Of a DNA stretch of 64,000 bases, positions 32,801-46,262 are shown piece by piece; position 1 is the first letter of the stretch; each line of letters begins with the position of its first letter. The translations under genes were made by a program, and so were the position numbers. Source of the DNA: Macrocystis pyrifera. Taxonomy: Eukaryota > Sar > Phaeophyceae > Laminariales > Laminariaceae. Location of the stretch: assembly GCA_031763025.1 (NCBI GenBank), contig JASSKH010000010.1, positions 1,488,001 through 1,552,000 on the forward strand, given 5' to 3'. The notes beneath the pieces are model-generated. The model searched no databases. It saw nothing but the letters and a program-made list of their open reading frames with translations, and was not told the DNA's origin.

Positions 32801-34988
32801 TGGCCTTCGTGGATAGAAAAACAAAATCGAATAAAATTCCGAAACACACAGAAGGTATTCCAACGATAAGGCATGCCCTACGGGGTAGCTCCTCAGTGCC
32901 CGTAAGGAGCTCCGTCAGTCACATAAACATTTGCCCTGCAAGGCAAAATGCGCTTCTTCTGTCGCTGTTGCCATCTACCTTCACGTTCAACAGGCCTTGC
33001 TTGAACGGGTTCTGGTTTATCTTCAACTTTTCTTGCAGCAAAAGGTTTCCGGTGTTTCTGACGGAGCGAGTGCACAACACGGATGGGAGCACTGCAGTAA
33101 TTAGCGTTTGACGGGAAGGGTGGGGGCGGGGGAAGGAGGGGGGAGGGAGGGAGGGAGGGAGGGGTCTGGAGTATTTCAGAGGAAGACACGCATCGATGCC
33201 TCCAACGGCAAAACGAAAATACAGAACCTCTGCCTCTGGGATACGCAAGTACGCACCAACGCTGGGTTCGAGCGGGACTGCCTGTTCCGCGGTACGCCTG
33301 TTCGCCGCCCCCGCTGCCCCCCTTCCATGGGTTGTCTGACGCACATGTATCTATACACATACACATATACATGTAAACAAATCCCGCTCCTCACGAAATA
33401 GTCGATCTGGATTCTAACGAGACAATCCAAGTCTAACTCGCTTCTTGTTAGACAAGACACGCAAGCCCTAGAGGGAAAAACAACAACATCGCTGGTTGCT
33501 AGCCATATACTTGTACTTCGCAAATGTCTTATCCTCGTGCAGTCTGGTTTCTGCCTCGACGCGCGCTCTATGAAGTGCGTTCTCATTTCTACACGACGGT
33601 GGCTCTAAGCACTGGTCACCAGGGGCTACGATCACGCGTTTGAGGCGTATAAACATGCCACTACCTCTTTACCAATATACAAACAGTATTGTTCGTACTC
33701 TCTGAAACCTCTCGTTCTTTTGTCATCGTGCGTGCACGCATGAAGCCAAAACAAAGTACGCTTGCTATCCTCATGGGCGACACCACAGCAAGCGCAAAAA
33801 ATACCACGAGTGTCAAAAACTTGCGGGGGTAAAACTCACGAGCGAAGAAGCCACGCGCCCATTAACCCATAAGGGCGAGACTGGTGATGCTCAGGGGCGG
33901 TGCGCGATGCCGTCGGCGCCGACGGGGAAAGCTACAGTAAAGTAACTGCCGTCGCTCATGCTACCCTTTGAAGAAAAACAAAACGACAGGTAAATTGAAG
34001 AAACTACCTCTGCTGATCTCACCCAACTAGAAAAAAAACAGTTAGCGCCATCAAGCTGCACGCCCGCCCGCCGACACACACCGCGAGCGGCGAAGCGCCG
34101 CGAAAGCCGGTACGGGCGAGGAAGCGGCAAGGGGGCGAAAATCGAGCCGTGCACGCTTGCTCGCACGCAAAAACAAACGAAACAAACGAAAAAATGAGCA
34201 AACGAAAAAAAAGCGTTTCGCACCATGGCGGCGGTGGAGAACAGGCCCTTGCGTCACCCATGGCGTCTTGCGTCGCGTACTGCGGGCCTCACTGTCGGAG
34301 GTGCATGATGAAAGCTTTCAATCTCTCGGCTGGCTCTTCGTCACCCGATTTCTGCCGCCCCCCCCCACCCCCCCCCCAAGCACACCCACACCGACATCCA
34401 CGCCCGCATACAGATGCATACCAACACTCACAACCAGACGCACACCCCAAACCCCCCCGAAAAAAAACAAGAGGCAACGCACGCACGGCGTTGTAGGGGG
34501 AGTCGTTAGGGACGATCGAGGCAACGAACGTATGAGCGTGTTAACGGGTGACCTGTAACCTAGAGCGTTCACGATGTCGCGTATGCAGGGGCATGGGGGA
34601 AGGGGAAGGGGGGGTTGTAACCCCCCGTGCGGGGGCGCGTGCGACAGTCCGGTACGGGATCGCCAGTCTTGGCGCAGTTCAGCAGTTCAGCAGCAGCAGC
34701 AGCAGTCAGCAAAAGTACGCAACAGTCAATAGCAGGTAGCAGCAGCCAGCTGCAGTCAGCAGGTACCAACATCCAAACCACAACCACTGTCGTTTCAGGC
34801 GAGGGCTGTGGGGGAGAGGGAGCGCGGAACGAGAAAGAGGAAGGAGGAGACGCCTCTCGGGCTCAAATTCCGACTGGGTGAGACCACGATGACACCCGTC
34901 AAGCACTTTGGTGTTGCGCAGGGTGTGATCCTTTTTCTGCACTGATGTTTACACGACAGGAAAAATGCCAATACCAAACATTAATAGG

Positions 34989-35145
34989 GAGGCACGAGCT
35001 CGGCTCTTAGTCTCCGCGTGCACGAAAGGAGTAAAGCTGCTCTTCTTCTAGCTCTAAGCAAACAATACACGTGAGTACCAGCGAGTACCGACTTAATAGG
35101 CAAACCTGTCCAGGGATACAAAGTGTCCCGACCTTGATCTTAACA
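34989..35145 (-). mobile_element. LTR-like fragment B, unit 2
   Basis: Inverted relative of 27558-27714. Just beyond its minus-strand end lies TGGTATTGGCA (34966-34976). TGGTA is how a tRNA-primed binding site often starts, but the match is too short to be convincing. Confidence 0.5.
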
Positions 35146-36259
35146 AGCACGGGCATGGCGCGGTCATCGGACATGGTCAAGCGACCAAGAAACGCGGCTG
35201 AAGAAGCAACATCGGTCAGCGAGGGAACCACTTGGCTCTTGTTTCTGGTCGTGACCTCGGGGACGGAATCGCCAGGAGCGCCCTTCGCTCGATCTCTCTT
35301 TCCCCCGCCCGCGGTTTGTTGGATGTCAAGCCCCTTGTCCGCGAGACGTGCCGCTGCCGTTGTCTGTAGCTGGGCCGCGGCAGGACCTGCCGTCCCCTCC
35401 AATGCTCGGACGCCAGCGGTCTCGGCCACCAGCGCGGCGGTGGGAGCTGTCGCGACCCCCAGAGCTATCGTCTACTCCCGGGGGCCGGTGGACCCGATCA
35501 TCAGAGGGGCGTTTGGAGGAGGCGTGGGCCAGCCCAGCCCAGAGCCCTGTCCGCCGTCCGGGGGCTGGTGTCCCTGGTGTCCGTAGCGCTCCTGGCTCCT
35601 GCGGTGGGCGAGGTAGTCGTTTGGAGCAGGCCAGCAGATGGGGTGCGGGGAAAGGTCGTGAGCCCATCTGACGTGAAGGAGGGTAGAAGGGCGCATTGCT
35701 TCGTAATGGCTCCTGATCCACAACAAGATTGTTTGTTTTTTAACCGTATATGTGACACCTACTAAGAAAACAAAACGAGCACTAACAAGAAAGGCAGGCT
35801 CAGGACGTACAGGAAAATAAGAAGATCAGGAACCACTATGCCGAATTTAGTGCCGAATGCACCCATTATTCACAGAAAAGAAAAACAGCCTGGACCAGCT
35901 TTCCTATTTCTTGTTGGGTGCCCGACACTGCTGCACCGCAATTTGTCCGGGGACAGCAAGGATTGGGCGGGCCAATAAATCACACGCGAAGAAAACACAA
36001 ACAAACCGCATCCTGTAATGCCATCATCACTCACGCATTGTCGTCGTCGGCGTATTGGCTGGTGTGTCAGCTGTCGCTCCAAATATAGTCGAGCTCCCAG
36101 CTTGAAGGCCTTCTGTCGTTTTATTTTTTATTTTCTTCTTTTCATTTTTTTTCATTATTAGGAGGAAACCCGACGTTCGGGCGAAAACCCCCTGGAACCA
36201 CCGCACTGAATACCGACAAAACAAAAACAGCCGCCACCGCCACCGCCGCCGCCGCCGCC

Positions 36260-36295
<36 letters not shown>

Positions 36296-36820
36296 CAAGG
36301 CTCTGGAAGACGCAAACAATAAAAACATCCCCCCATCCCCTCCCCCTGCATGCACCGCCGGGGGGTTGCTTGCCACGCCCACGCCCCCGTCCGCCACAAT
36401 TCATGGAAACCGCGATCGATAAGGGTCGTGTTACGGGAAGCGGCCCTATGCGCATCACGATTTTGCACACCTGTGTATTGTCCTAGTATTACGTGAGACA
36501 TCAGCATACTAAAGCATGTGTTTTCCTTCAAACTGCCTGACTTGTTCGGTTCTCAGTCACAAGTCCTCAGTTTGGTTTATTCGTGCTTTCCTGTGATCGA
36601 TATACCCCAAGCTCCAGCCCACGCACGTTTAATCGATCCCCTTCTATGCTATCCATCCGGGGTATTGCAACTCCGGGTCTACAAATAAAATGATGAAATA
36701 CCCTCTGCTCGCCGTGACATTGCCTCAACTGCAGCCACCCCCACTCCCTAGACCACTGTTTGCCATGTGTGTACTATAGACTCTGGACCACCCCCCACCC
36801 CCTCCAAGACTCTCATTCGA

Positions 36821-37108
36821 AGCTGTCACCCATATGCAAGTCCGCCTCGCAAGCGGTTCTTATTAGGATGCTGCTCACCCTTCATGCGACTACACAACAA
36901 CACCTCACATTTCGCTTCGCGCTTATTCGTTCAAGCAAGCAATATCTGCCTTGTCGGTGAAAACCCGACATGCTCCGTCCCGGCATTGTAGGGATGCGAG
37001 GGTCTATGGTCATGCGACTACGGCCATGCCCGGCATAAATACCCCCCCCCCCCCCCCCCCCCATGCGACTAAGGCCATGCATGATAATGAGTACACCCCC
37101 CCCCCCCC
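36821..37108 (-). repeat. Dispersed element beta, unit 2
   Basis: As in unit 1; the internal C run (37041-37062) is longer. Confidence 0.75.
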
Positions 37109-37711
37109 AAGACGTGAGACCTTGCCCATATACGGAACCCGGTGTGGACTGTTGGAAGTCACTCTCTGCAATCCGAGACGGTACAGGTGGTGGTCTCCTA
37201 TATAGGTGGTGTCTTACTTTCTGAGCCCCTCACACATGAGGAGCTCAAAACCTCACCCGAAACATGGCTTCCGAAAACGTTTTTTTCGTCCAACCCGACC
37301 AATATTTCTATGTATGCGCCAGCCCTGAAACTAATGTACCCCTACGTAAAGTTATCATGCTAGCAGTAGCAGTAGTAGTAGCCGGTGGTTGGCTTACTTG
37401 AGAAGATCGGTCAGTCAGAAAACATTGAGCCAACATGAGCAACCTCTTGCCACCGTGGGAGGAGTCAGACGGTTTTGTTTTTTCGCCCACACCCTGATAA
37501 AACCTGCTGCAGACTACTGGAAGACACTCGCTCCCTACTTCTCCCTCCGAAGTCTCGACGATGTAGTGTCGACGCCCGCATCGTTGGACGGAACACGCCG
37601 GACACTCGACGCGTCTGTTCATAGTCGCCAGGTGCTACATACCATGGTCTACAGAGTCCCACAAAAACGGTTTGAGATGACACCCGCCAAAGGAAATGGA
37701 CGATCAAGGTT

Positions 37712-38113
37712 TTGGGAGACGAAGTCACACGCACGGTCATGCCTCAGAGCAATGATGCCTTATCTTCTGCACTCTTCAAACGCGGCGGAGCCCAATACGT
37801 CACCCCGAAAAACAATACTTTGACGATGTGGTCGCGCAAACCCCGACCAACGTTTGTACGCGCCAGTCCTAAAGGAAGTACACTACAGCGGTCTACAGTA
37901 GTAAGAGGTAACATTCTGACCGGTAGTTGCTCACTTCAGAAGCCCAGCCGGTCAGAAAACGTAGGGCCAAAAAAAAACGCATCCCCTAAGGTGGGATGCG
38001 TCGAAAAATCGTTTAAACCTGGAGATGCACGCACGCCCCTCCCTCCGAATCACGGCGAGGCTCAGCGACAGACAACCAAGGCTGCTTTTTACTTTAGTTC
38101 TCTTGGGGTGTAA
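37712..38113 (+). CDS. ORF of 133 codons crossing the unit 2/unit 3 boundary, hypothetical
   Basis: Starts MGDEVTRTVMPQSNDALSSA, continues FKRGGAQYVTPKNN and ends in SSLGV inside the next unit. No family is recognised; no signal peptide or membrane segment. At the unit 1/2 boundary the A run near 19418 has seven instead of nine As, shortening the frame to 91 codons (19161-19436), and in unit 3 a TGG-TAG change near 56349 stops it early. An overlapping frame (37389-37823, 144 codons, containing AADYWKTLAPYFSLRSLDDV) is also open in units 2 and 3. At most one of the two could be real. Confidence 0.15.
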   Translation: MGDEVTRTVMPQSNDALSSALFKRGGAQYVTPKNNTLTMWSRKPRPTFVRASPKGSTLQRSTVVRGNILTGSCSLQKPSRSENVGPKKNASPKVGCVEKSFKPGDARTPLPPNHGEAQRQTTKAAFYFSSLGV

Positions 38114-38226
38114 CGGCGACCCAACTCATGACGGTACAGTCTTCCACCGGCCAATATTTGGTATAAAATACGTCAAAGTGCGCAAGAATACGCGATTTAT
38201 TATTCACGACGTTCGTCGCCGAGTCA

Positions 38227-38267
38227 ACTGCTACTGCTGCTGCTGCTGTTGCTGCCGCTGCTACTGC

Positions 38268-38300
<33 letters not shown>
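38227..38300. repeat. CTG trinucleotide tract, unit 3 (expanded)
   Basis: About 74 bp; same interruption pattern as unit 2 except that one TTG triplet reads CTG. Confidence 0.95.
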
Positions 38301-38551
38301 CCCGAGCATCCGCGATGGTGCCACATGCGAACGTAGAAAAATCTGTATTTATCAAGAGGGGGGCAGCGGGAGACACGCATGCACACGACCGGAAGAGAGG
38401 GGGGCGGGGGGGAGGAGGAGGTTGAGAGAGAACTGAGTTATTACACGTTTTGACGTAAACCGCGCAAATATTCTCGAATAGAAATCTTCATTAATTTGTG
38501 GGCGCCTTAGGCCTTCGCAAATTTAATGTCGGAACTTCCTGTAGACACCGT

Positions 38552-38649
38552 GAACCTCTTTAGTACCGCAGTCTCGCTTTGGGGACAAACTACTTAGAAT
38601 TTGACTAAAATGTCCCCAAAACGGGACTGTAGTTCTAACGAAAAGGGTC
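38552..38649. mobile_element. Foldback element copy 1, unit 3
   Basis: Orthologous position to 493-590, with both arms preserved. Confidence 0.7.
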
Positions 38650-40500
38650 GACCCCCCCGAAGAATTGCTCTCGCGTTTGAGGGGAACAATCTTGGATTCA
38701 GTGTTGGACAGTTTTCGAAGCAACAATTGACGTGGGGGTGGAACGCTCACGAGGAGTAGAATAAACGAGGGTTTGCCCAGGGAGCGAGGCAGGGAGAGAG
38801 AGAAGGAGGGAGGGAGGGAAGGAGGGAAGGAGGTTAGGGACGAGCCTTCCAGAAAGGCAAGTGGGATATACTTTGTTGACTCAGAGTGATAAAAGAGAGA
38901 GACAGCTGCGGTATTAGAGGGCATGTTCGATTTATGTCGGACTGGAACATGTTCGATACATTTTTTTGGAATTGAAAAAAGCAAACAACAATTTGGGTTG
39001 TTGATACTTGTCAGAAGTGCACCCACGTTTTTTTTTGGAGAACACATACTCGAATTTACTGTAGGATATTGTTTGCAGTACATGCTCAAAAATGGTTGAA
39101 CGGAGCCGACCCGTCGAGATCACGCCGGGCGTCGAGATCGACAGCGGTGCACTACAACCCTGGTCGATCGAGAAATCACCCACTTCTCTTCTTCTCGCAG
39201 AAAGCGAAAGAATGCCGGAGTTCCCTTCCAATAGGCCACTGTCGGGAAGTGTCCTTGCTTCCGTGCCTCGCATTTCCCCTCTCCAGTCGTGAAACGCCCT
39301 TCGAAGCTCGCCAATCACTCCTGATTCGTACACAGACCGATTAGTTTCTTGTTTGTTCAAGGCAAGGAAGACGGATTAACCGGACCGAAATTGGCGAGCG
39401 AGCTTGGAACGACGAAAACGTGGCCGGAATGGTGTACGCCCGTAGCCGGAATGAGGGAAATGAACTATGCGATTGCGATGCGGACCGACAAAAGGCGGCG
39501 AGTCGATGTTTCTTTTGCGTTTCAACGATTTTGGGATACGGACGTCACGATCGTTTCTCGACACCCGCGTCCGTAGATTTCAACATGCTCTATAGCTACG
39601 GACGCAAAGTTAACGCCGCGACGATAACAAGCACACGCCCCCCAACAAGCGTGCACTGCACTCTCCGCTCTCACGAAAACGAACTGAAAAACAACGATAG
39701 AAACTTCTCCCTTACCCAATATAACACTGAACGAAACCGTTTTGATCTATTTGAAAGAGTTTTTCAAGTTTCAAGGCGGCGACGTGTTGTATTTACAGGC
39801 GGTACCAAGAGCTTGTACCTCATCATTTTCTCCACCGACAACGCAGCGACAGCGATGCAAATGCTCCCCTAGATTTCTGCCGAAGATGCTCCCGAATGCC
39901 GCTTCTAAGCCGTCCCGCTCGGATGGATGTGGAAAAACTCGGGCATGTTCGGCAGATCAAAACGCACAGCGAGCACAACGGACGTCGACGCCAAAATAGT
40001 TGAAACCAAGGAAACCATATTCGTACCGGGTAGTGATAGTGCATGCCGCACACGTAGAACAATATAATGAATAACAAACCACGTTGTTTACTGGACCAGG
40101 AAAAAACATGTACACCTGTCAGTTACACATTTCGTGCGTCGTGCGGTTCAAGATGAGCGAACGCCGCTCCTCCCGGTCGTAAAACTGGGCACGCGATGTC
40201 AACCAGTGCGTGCGATGTGATGCGACAAACAAACAAAAAACACCCTGGACGAAAGAAGAACCTGTAATTGAAAGTGAGGCCAAACGGAGAACACGACCAA
40301 TATTCAGAAAGGCCGACGCAAATGCAAGCCTCAAAACGGGATAGACATGCACCGTCATCGACTCAGCTTAACCGGTGGGAACCTACCTGCGAACAGACCA
40401 ACAACCACCTAAGAACCAAAAGGAGTGCCGAGAAATGTAACAGCAGCCCAGACCAAATGGAGCCCACAGACACGCATTCCTGGTCTAGACAAAAACACAG

Positions 40501-42200
40501 CAGTGTCAACCTAAACCTTGGCCAAGGGCTTGCTCTACTTGACTGTAAAATGACACGCCAATCGCGGAAATCGCTAGACCAACCGAGCATATCAACGGAC
40601 AACAACGCCTCATCCTCATACAAAGGGGGGGGGGGGCATTTCGTGCTAGGCGAGGGTCCAGGTAGAGTGTTCCGACGGCCGGTCCATGAATATAAAAGCT
40701 ACCCCCTCCCGAGAGGATAGTCCAGGGAGTTGACCACCGCCGTCGACGCAGAACCGCCAAGCGGCCGAGCGCCGGCACCGGCAGCGGCGGTTTCGCCAGA
40801 CACCAATGTCGGCACGTAGATCTAAGCGGCATCACGACAACCGTACGACCACCACACAGCCGTCAATCTGCCCGTACAGCAGCGTACCATTGGCAGCTCT
40901 GCTCGATTGGAAATTGGGCGCACGGTGGCGGCACAGCTGCGGCAAAGCGCTTGACCATACCGACGATAGCGACCGACAAAACCAACGCCTCATCTTCATA
41001 CGAAGGGATAAGCCCCGATTTCGCGCCAGGCGAGGGTCCAGGTAGAGTGTCCCGAGGGCCGGTCCATAAAACCTAATCTACCCGCTCCCGAGAGGGTAGT
41101 CCAGGGAGATAACCACCGCCGTCGATGCGGAACCGCCAAGCGGTCGCGAGCCGGCGCCGGCAGCGGCGATTTTCCAGACTCCACAAACCAACAACCCGAC
41201 CATACAATCCTCGCTCTAGTGGTATTTGGTAGGGTTGTCGTAGGCGCTTCAAACTATTCCTACAGCGCAGTAAGAAACCGAAGAAAAATACCGAGACCGT
41301 ACGAAACAAGAAGCCCATGGAAAACAGCACGTATTCTCGTAGTCACGTTTTAAGCAGAGAAGCAGAATATCAAGAAACATAAACAATATATCACAAATTT
41401 GTACCTCAGGTAGACAGACGAAACCACAGCAGTGTCAACGTAAAACTAGACCAAGGGCTTGCTCTACTTGACTGTAAAATGACACGCCAATCGCGGAAAT
41501 CGCTAGACCAACCGAGCATATCAACGGACAACAACGCCTCATCTTCATACAAAGGGAGGGGCCCCCATTTCGTGCTAGGCGAGGGTCCAGGTAGAGTGTT
41601 CCGGCGGCCGGTCCATGAATATAAAAGCTACCCCCTCCCGAGAGGGTAGTCCAGGGTGTTGACCACCGCCGTCGACGCAGAACCGCCAAGCGGCCGAGCG
41701 CCGGCACCGGCAGCGGCGGTTTCGCCAGACACCAATGTCGGTACGTAGATCTAGGCGGCATCACGACAACCGTACGACCACCACACAGCCCTCAATCTGC
41801 CCGTACAGCAGCGTACCGTTGGCAGCTCTGCTCGATTGGAAATTGGGCGCACGGTGGCGGCACAGCTGCGGCAAAGCGCTTGACCGTACCGACGATGGCG
41901 ACCGACAAAACCAACGCCTCATCTTCATACGAAGGGATAAGCCCCGCTTTCGCGCCAGGCGAGGGTCCAGGTAGAGTGTCCCGAGGGCCGTTCCATAAAA
42001 CCTAACCTACCCGCTCCCGAGAGGGTAGTCCAGGGAGATAACCACCGCCGTCGATGCGGAACCGCCAAGCGATCGCGCGCCGGCGCAAGGCAGCGGCGAT
42101 GTGTTAGACAAACCAACAACCCGACCATACAATCCTCGCTCTAGTGGTATTTGGTAGGGTTGTCGTGGGCGCTGCAAACTAATCCTACAGCGCAGTAAGA
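40501..42200. repeat. Nested ~930-bp tandem array, unit 3 (two periods)
   Basis: Periods begin at 40501 and 41430 (929 bp). It is nearly identical to the array of unit 2, including the poly-G run in the first A monomer and the same 3' deletion junction near 42200. Confidence 0.92.
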
Positions 42201-42281
42201 AACGAGAGTCTCACCTCTTTGGAAGAGTTTGGAACGGTGATAAATCTCAATGGAGACAGAATCAGAGAACCAACGTAGTAC

Positions 42282-42566
42282 AGTCTCCGCTTGATGCTTC
42301 AAATACGTGCAGAAGAAGAATCGGAAGATCACGCCGATCAGTCTTGACTTGATAGGTCTTGAAGCAAAAGAAGAAGATCATGTTGCCCATGCTTCGCTTG
42401 AGACATGTAGAAGAAGAAATCACAAGGTCATGCTGTCCAGTCTTTGCTTGATAAATCATGAAGCGGATTCAGGAAGTCGTGTCTCCCAGTCTTCGCTCGA
42501 TAGATCTTGAAGTATAAACAGACGGTCAGGTTGTCCAGTCTTCGCTTGTTTCGGTCTGTTGACTGG
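42282..42566. repeat. Degenerate 49-bp minisatellite, unit 3
   Basis: Six degenerate copies, starting at 42282 and 42340 and then every 49-50 bp, as in unit 2. Confidence 0.85.
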
Positions 42567-43527
42567 TGTTGGGCCGAGTCGAAAATATGGGGGAGGCGGG
42601 GGGGGGGGGGGTGGGGAGAGGGGGTGGGAGAGGGGGGACGGTGGGGGTGAAGGACAATCAGGAAAAATTGACACTCTACGGTCTCAGCCCGCCCTGTTAG
42701 AAAAGATGGGGGAGAAACGGGAAACACAGTTGGAGTTGTACGCGTGTACCTGGTATTTGTTTAGACTCAATCAAAGCTTTGCGTTGTGCCGACGAGGGTG
42801 GCGATGTTGGTGTTGGTGTTGGTGTTGGTAGTGATGGCGGTAGTGGGTGATTGGTGGTGGTGGATGACAGGAGTATGATCTTGTGTATTTGTACTCAATC
42901 ACGTCTTGCGTAAATTCCACTTATGATGCTCTCTAAGAAGGCCTGTAGGAGTCATTTAAAGGAAACCACAGACGAAGTTTCTGGACCCGTCAAGCTGAAA
43001 CTGAAGGGGATTTACAAATTCAGGCTGGACCAGCATCCAAGCTTCTGATTGACTACAGCAGCAGGAGGGGGATGTGAGCGTCTCGTCATTCTGCACAGCT
43101 CGTCCAAAAAATACGGGGCATCGACACCAATATTCGCCAGTCAGTGTCAACGAACCCCTTACACTATTAATATCTCTTTCTCAACCGCACCCACGTTTTC
43201 GAGGAAAAACGTACTTGGAATCTGATTTTCAGTCAAATGTTTTGCGGTAGTCGTTAAAAGGGGGTTAAGAACTGTACCCATTGTATTTCGGGATAAATAA
43301 ACTACAGTATGCTTGGAATTATAATAATGGCTTTCTTTTCAAGCGTCTATATGTGTAGGAGAACGGTACCTCAGAAATGTGTTGCACACATTCTTGCCTT
43401 TCGTCTGGCTCTGCATGTAGAGTAAATACACCAGTACCTGTACAATTCGACGTTAAACCCAACGCATGGGGGTTGGAAGCGTTCCCGATACGGTACAGTA
43501 TTGCTGGATGGAAGCAACGGGCGCGTT

Positions 43528-43620
43528 AACCTCTTTAGTACCGCAGTCCCAAGTTGGGGACAAACCAGTCTAATTCCAAGTGATTTGTCCCCTAGACGGG
43601 ACTGCAGTACTGAAAGGGTC
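43528..43620. mobile_element. Foldback element copy 2, unit 3
   Basis: Orthologous position to 6592-6684, with the unit 2/3-specific CCCCTAGACGGG arm. Confidence 0.7.
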
Positions 43621-44500
43621 ATCCCCGTTCTATAGACCCGCCTGCGCTCACGTTTCGGGGACAGACAGATTAGCAGGAGTTAAACTGTGGAAACAGAATG
43701 CCACACTAAAGGCAAGCGGTTTGTCCCCCCAAAATCGTGAGTGGAGTTCCAAGCAGACTTTAGATTTGGTCACTTTTTTATTTTTTCGAAGGGGGGGGGC
43801 TTTTAGATCACGAAAAACGCCTGTACATGTGACTCTCTGCTACGTTGCCTATAGTTAATATCCAACGTAATAATATGAGAGCGATCCAACATCTTGGATC
43901 TCACGGAAAAAGGTGTATCACCATGACCGAAAACATATGGATCATTTAAGCATTAAGATCAAGACCAAATGGTCCTTCTATTTTCGCCCGGATAGGTACC
44001 CATTTGTTTTATTTTTAACCCTTTTCGTTCTATGCACGACACGGTTGCGCATAAAACGATGAGCTCTCATTAAGATAGGTCTGCGGTGCTTTCTTCTGCA
44101 CGAAAAACGCCTTCGTATATAACGGGGAAACACACGCTTCAAATACACAAGCGACTAGCCCTGAATGGCAGCGTTTTCTCGACCTGGGCGACAACAAGCT
44201 GAGATTCTGCCGAGAGGCTTTGATGGATAGATAGATAGAGGTATGCATGAAAACATAGTCATTTTTTCGGTGGAAAGCTTGGGCGCCTCGAGACTCGGGG
44301 TAGAAGGCAGCAACTTGGGTGGCGCTTCGGCCATTCTGCGAGCTCGTTAAACTTCATCGTTCAGGTCGTAGCGAGTGTCGGGGGAGGCAAAGAACGCCTG
44401 CTGGAAATAGTCTAGGTGGCCACACGGGTCACCGTTCGACGGGGGGTCCCTGCTTTAAGCTCCAGCTTAGGGATCACGAGGAAGCACAAAGGAGCCACAG

Positions 44501-44724
44501 GGGCGGGGGGGGGTGCACTCATGCCATGCATGGTCGTAGCCGTATGACCGCAGGCCCTCGCATCCCCGCAATGCCGGGACGGAACATGTCGGGTTTTCAC
44601 CGACCAGGAGGGCATTGCTTGCATCAAGCGTGAAGCGCCGTGAGGTGTTGAGCGAGACCCTTGAGCGGTGAGAGCTGCATCCTACTAAAAGCCGCTTTTA
44701 AGCCGGACTTTCTTGCATCCGGCT
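44501..44724 (+). repeat. Dispersed element alpha, unit 3
   Basis: Same full-length form as in unit 2. Confidence 0.75.
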
Positions 44725-45238
44725 GGGGGAGGTGGGGAGGGCGGGGACGGACCCACACCCATGGCGTCGGGATGGAACCTGGACGCGGCCTCGGATACAA
44801 GAGTGGAAGGTAGATGAGCACGTGATGAGGAGGAAGGGTCGAGCAAGGGTAGCAGACAAAGTAGACCCACGTTAAGACCAGAAACATAATCGCAGAATGG
44901 AGATTTTAGACTTGGCGCAGAGATTTCCTTTTTTTTTATCCCCCTTGCTTGTTTTTATTTTCCTTTCTGTGATCGATGTCGAAGCTCATGCTGCACATTG
45001 TCAGATGGCGAACACAATGATAACGATGAGAATTACTGTATGTAGCAATTTTCTGTATTGTCACCGGCATTTTTGCCGAAAGAGCTGGCGCCGCATGGTA
45101 CTCACGTTTTTTTTTTTAGTTTGTCCCTTGTGTGGTGGGGTATGCTTGTCTCAAGGGAATTTTTCGTGCTATGTAAAGCACCGTAGACCCTAGGAGTTCG
45201 AGACAGAACACTTGTCCCCACTAGGGGCTCTCTATAGC

Positions 45239-45558
45239 GTCCCCGTTGGCTTGGTAGGTGGTCCGCGTGCCTTATAAGATCAATTTCGTGAGTTCGAGTC
45301 TCACCGAGTGCGTACTCGTAAGGAATTTTTCTTGCGTGAAAAATGATTAGCAGAAAGCGCGAGAGCGTGAGTTAGCAACATTCAATGAAAATCGACGAGC
45401 AGTGGAAATGGTGAACCCTATGCGCGATAAAAACGAAGGCGCATACCGGGGGGGAGAAGGGACGACACCTGTGACCACGGCTTGTCCAGAAGATCGTCGA
45501 GGGTAAAACCTTCTGCGAGTGAAGCTGGAAAGTAAAGTGATCATTAAAAATACAAAAG
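45239..45558 (+). mobile_element. SINE-like element copy 1, unit 3
   Basis: Orthologue of 8188-8506, head 45239-45311; matches unit 2 closely. Confidence 0.78.
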
Positions 45559-46105
45559 TAGAATGCTTACTGCGTGTAGTATGCGCGCAACGGTTACCGT
45601 GATGTCCAATGTTGGATTGGATTATTACTCACATGTCCGGTATGTCGGACGTAGACTAGTTTTTACATGATTTTATTTACACTTTTTTCGCGACACGAAA
45701 ACAATAATAGCATGTCACCAAAGTCTGCGTAGTGCGCCCTTCAAAATTGTGAGCCAGACAGAAGACAGAACCCGGTCATGGATGTCGGGGAGACAAAATA
45801 CTGCTTGTGTTGTGTGTCTCACAAGAGGTCACCCGCCAAAGAGAGTAGAGAAAGAGGCTGACTAGTCGCCGCGGGCTTTTCGAGTGATGTCAGCTATACT
45901 CATGACCTATCACTCACCACGAGTATTCATACTTATATTAAAATAATTTCCACGGGCGACTGCTTTTCTCATTACAAATAGAGCCGAAAAACGTCACCCC
46001 ATCACCGACAACAGCGTATATGATATATGAAATACCAGGTAGTATCATATGGCGAGCCCAGTATATAGACATGCCTAATCGTTTCCAGCCCCACCTGTTC
46101 GTTAG

Positions 46106-46262
46106 TGTTAAGATCAAGGTCGGGACACTTTGTATCCCTGGACAGGTTTGCCTATTAAGTCGGCGCTCGTTGATACTCACGCGTGTTGTTTGCTTAGAGA
46201 CAGAAGAAGAGCAGCTTTATTCCTTTCGTGCACGCGGAGACTGAGAGCCGAGCTTGTGCCTC
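46106..46262 (+). mobile_element. LTR-like fragment A, unit 3
   Basis: Same as the unit 2 copy at 27558-27714. Confidence 0.5.

Larger units (their letters stand above)
19474..38026. repeat. Macro-tandem repeat, unit 2 (18,553 bp)
   Basis: Second complete copy. It is almost identical to unit 3 for the first ~16.5 kb, differing mostly in homopolymer and trinucleotide tract lengths and a few point changes (for example GATCTTATG near 20388 against GATTTATG near 38930). It carries two ~930-bp sub-repeats and lacks the 178-bp segment present in units 1 and 4. Its last ~2 kb (from about 35.8-36.3 kb) matches the tail of unit 1 better than that of unit 3. Confidence 0.97.

Noticed and set aside
34966..34976. 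Primer-binding site TGGTATTGGCA next to LTR-like fragment B
   Set aside because: Only the first six bases fit a tRNA 3' end, the LTR lacks a CA terminus, and unit 1 has TGGTAGCA at the same place. Too weak to call.
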